DNA from: Veillonella sp.
GTDB lineage: Bacteria; Bacillota; Negativicutes; Veillonellales; Veillonellaceae
Assembly (NCBI GenBank): GCA_019419725.1
Contig: DXZL01000032.1
Coordinates: forward strand, 5,834-13,400
Length of the DNA: 7,567 nucleotides
Reading direction: 5' to 3'
Below the pieces are notes generated by a model. The model did not search any database. It was not told where the DNA came from and saw nothing but the letters and a program-made list of their open reading frames with translations. The position numbers and the translations under genes were made by a program. Shown piece by piece: positions 6,392 through 7,567 of this stretch (position 1 is its first letter; each line of letters opens with the position of its first letter).

Positions 6392-7567
6392 TTTTACGTC
6401 CCTTCCGAAGCAATTGCACCTCTAAATAAAACATCATCATATAAAAATATGTACTCTTACTTTCATAAGACACCATCCCCATATCCATGACGATTTGAGA
6501 AAGGAATAAAATGAGCACCATTACATATTCATTGCTATGAAAATTTCGATAACGAATTAAGTTATAAGCTATATACACATACATTGAGTAATACGCCAAC
6601 AAGCCGATTATCCCTGTACCCGCTAATAGTTCAATATAATTATTATGTAAATAATAATTCTCTTTACCATATAAAAAATAGGTAAGTACAGATGGATTAT
6701 TAACCCCCACCCCAGTGATGGGCGATTGATAAAATAAATCCCACCCTATATCAACCAAGGCTAAACGAATAATAGTAGATGAATCACCACCAGTACCGGA
6801 GAAAGCATCCACCATACTCGACATACGATCCAGAACCTCTGAAAACATAGGTAATTGTAGAACTGCAATACCAATGATAGTAAGAGCTAACAATGACCCA
6901 ATAATCTTAGCAATAGAATTTACAACATTGGCACTACGTAAACTTTTAAATACAAATAGTAATACTGTACCAACAACAACAAATACTAAAGCTTTACGAC
7001 TACCAGTAGCTGCTAGAATCCCCAATGTAGGTAAGGCTATAATATTCCACCAACGAGGTCGATCGTATAACATGTAATACAATGTCATAACGATAGCATT
7101 GGCACCTAATAAACCTACAGTATTCGCATTTAATGCATCATTTGCAATTCGTGCGGAAGATGACAAAACCGTAATAAAGTAATCTAAGCCATAGAAATAT
7201 ACCGTGTAAAAACAAACTATATAACCGGTCCACATACCAATTTTTAGTAATGTGTCCACCGATGTTTTATCTTGATAACACATGTATAAAATGATAAGCA
7301 TAAAGAATATCTTGACGATATCAAAACTTCGACTGAGTGCTACAGATGGCTCAATAGCATTAATAGTACTCAGATAACAGGCTCCAATAAAGAGCAGCAT
7401 ATAACCATGCATCCAGGTAAGCCTAAATTTTATAACTCCCTGCTCTCGTATGAGATAAAAAATAATAAGTCCAAATAGGCATACAAATAATACATAGGCA
7501 CCATAATTCGCATCGCCAAGGGCAAAGGAAATGGTCAACGACAACACTAAAAATATTAGAGTTATGA
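6369..7567 (-). CDS. Wzy/O-antigen ligase family polymerase, 5' end missing
   Basis: A polytopic membrane protein of the O-antigen ligase/polymerase (Wzy_C) family, which joins repeat units on the outer face of the inner membrane or transfers the polymer to an acceptor. Counting from the in-frame GTG at 7545-7547, about ten hydrophobic segments are visible. Family signatures are ATGSRKAL at residues 180-187 (R184), STIIR at 257-261 (R261), SPITGVGVNN at 275-284, and HNNYIELLAGTGIIGLL at 301-317 (H301). The large loop between about 231 and 305 is the expected periplasmic loop. The reading frame stays open to the window edge, with hydrophobic codons (I-T-L-I-F-L) before the GTG and no ribosome binding site near it. 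I therefore treat the gene as running off the window rather than starting there. Whether it is a polymerase or a ligase cannot be told from sequence, but the neighbouring flippase favours a polymerase. Confidence 0.88.
   Translation of the reverse strand, partial: ITLIFLVLSLTISFALGDANYGAYVLFVCLFGLIIFYLIREQGVIKFRLTWMHGYMLLFIGACYLSTINAIEPSVALSRSFDIVKIFFMLIILYMCYQDKTSVDTLLKIGMWTGYIVCFYTVYFYGLDYFITVLSSSARIANDALNANTVGLLGANAIVMTLYYMLYDRPRWWNIIALPTLGILAATGSRKALVFVVVGTVLLFVFKSLRSANVVNSIAKIIGSLLALTIIGIAVLQLPMFSEVLDRMSSMVDAFSGTGGDSSTIIRLALVDIGWDLFYQSPITGVGVNNPSVLTYFLYGKENYYLHNNYIELLAGTGIIGLLAYYSMYVYIAYNLIRYRNFHSNEYVMVLILFLSQIVMDMGMVSYESKSTYFYMMMFYLEVQLLRKGRKNEAQQVM
6399..6406 (-). promoter_or_regulatory. 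Ribosome binding site of the ATP-grasp gene, inside the polymerase gene
   Basis: The minus strand reads GGAAGGGA here, 7 nt before the ATG at 6389-6391. It lies within the last codons of the Wzy-like gene, so the ATP-grasp start is set while the polymerase message is still being read. This supports the ATG at 6391 over the internal methionine at residue 11. Confidence 0.7.

Noticed and set aside
6874..7077. Plus-strand open frame of about 67 codons inside the polymerase gene
   Set aside because: It is the antisense shadow of membrane-segment codons in the Wzy-like gene and has no independent support.

Overview
This window is the promoter-distal part of a surface-polysaccharide (capsule, O-antigen or exopolysaccharide) operon. 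All seven genes lie on the minus strand, so transcription runs from base 7567 towards base 1. The DNA is AT-rich, has strong AGGAG-type ribosome binding sites at several genes, and ends in a bidirectional hairpin terminator. The proteins look like those of low-GC Firmicutes and Negativicutes. My best guess is a Negativicute such as Veillonella, but this is an impression from protein style and base composition, not a tested assignment. If right, the cell has an outer membrane and the product would be an O-antigen-like or capsular polymer.

Layout in transcription order. (1) 6369-7567: a Wzy/WaaL-type O-antigen polymerase or ligase, whose 5' end runs off the window. (2) 5459-6391: a TupA-like ATP-grasp protein. 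(3) 4342-5505: a CapA-family metallophosphatase-fold protein with no membrane anchor. (4) 2891-4342: a Wzx-type polysaccharide flippase. (5) 1767-2864: a UDP-glucuronate 4-epimerase-like SDR enzyme. (6) 600-1766: UDP-glucose 6-dehydrogenase. (7) 117-563: a VanZ-family membrane protein. A perfect 17-bp inverted repeat at 53-91 closes the unit, and bases 1-52 hold no gene I can support. The genes are tightly packed: the first four overlap in sequence, the epimerase and dehydrogenase abut, and the only gaps are 26 and 36 nt.

The genes fit a Wzx/Wzy-dependent pathway. Ugd makes UDP-glucuronate from UDP-glucose. The epimerase probably converts it to UDP-galacturonate. Lipid-linked repeat units are flipped by the MOP/PST flippase and polymerised or ligated by the Wzy-like protein. 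The TupA-like and CapA-like proteins next to each other suggest that uronic-acid carboxylates may carry an amide-linked amino acid or amine. That would be reminiscent of teichuronopeptide in alkaliphilic Bacillus, where TupA was named. This is inference. No classical glycosyltransferase is visible here, so those genes must lie upstream of the window or elsewhere.
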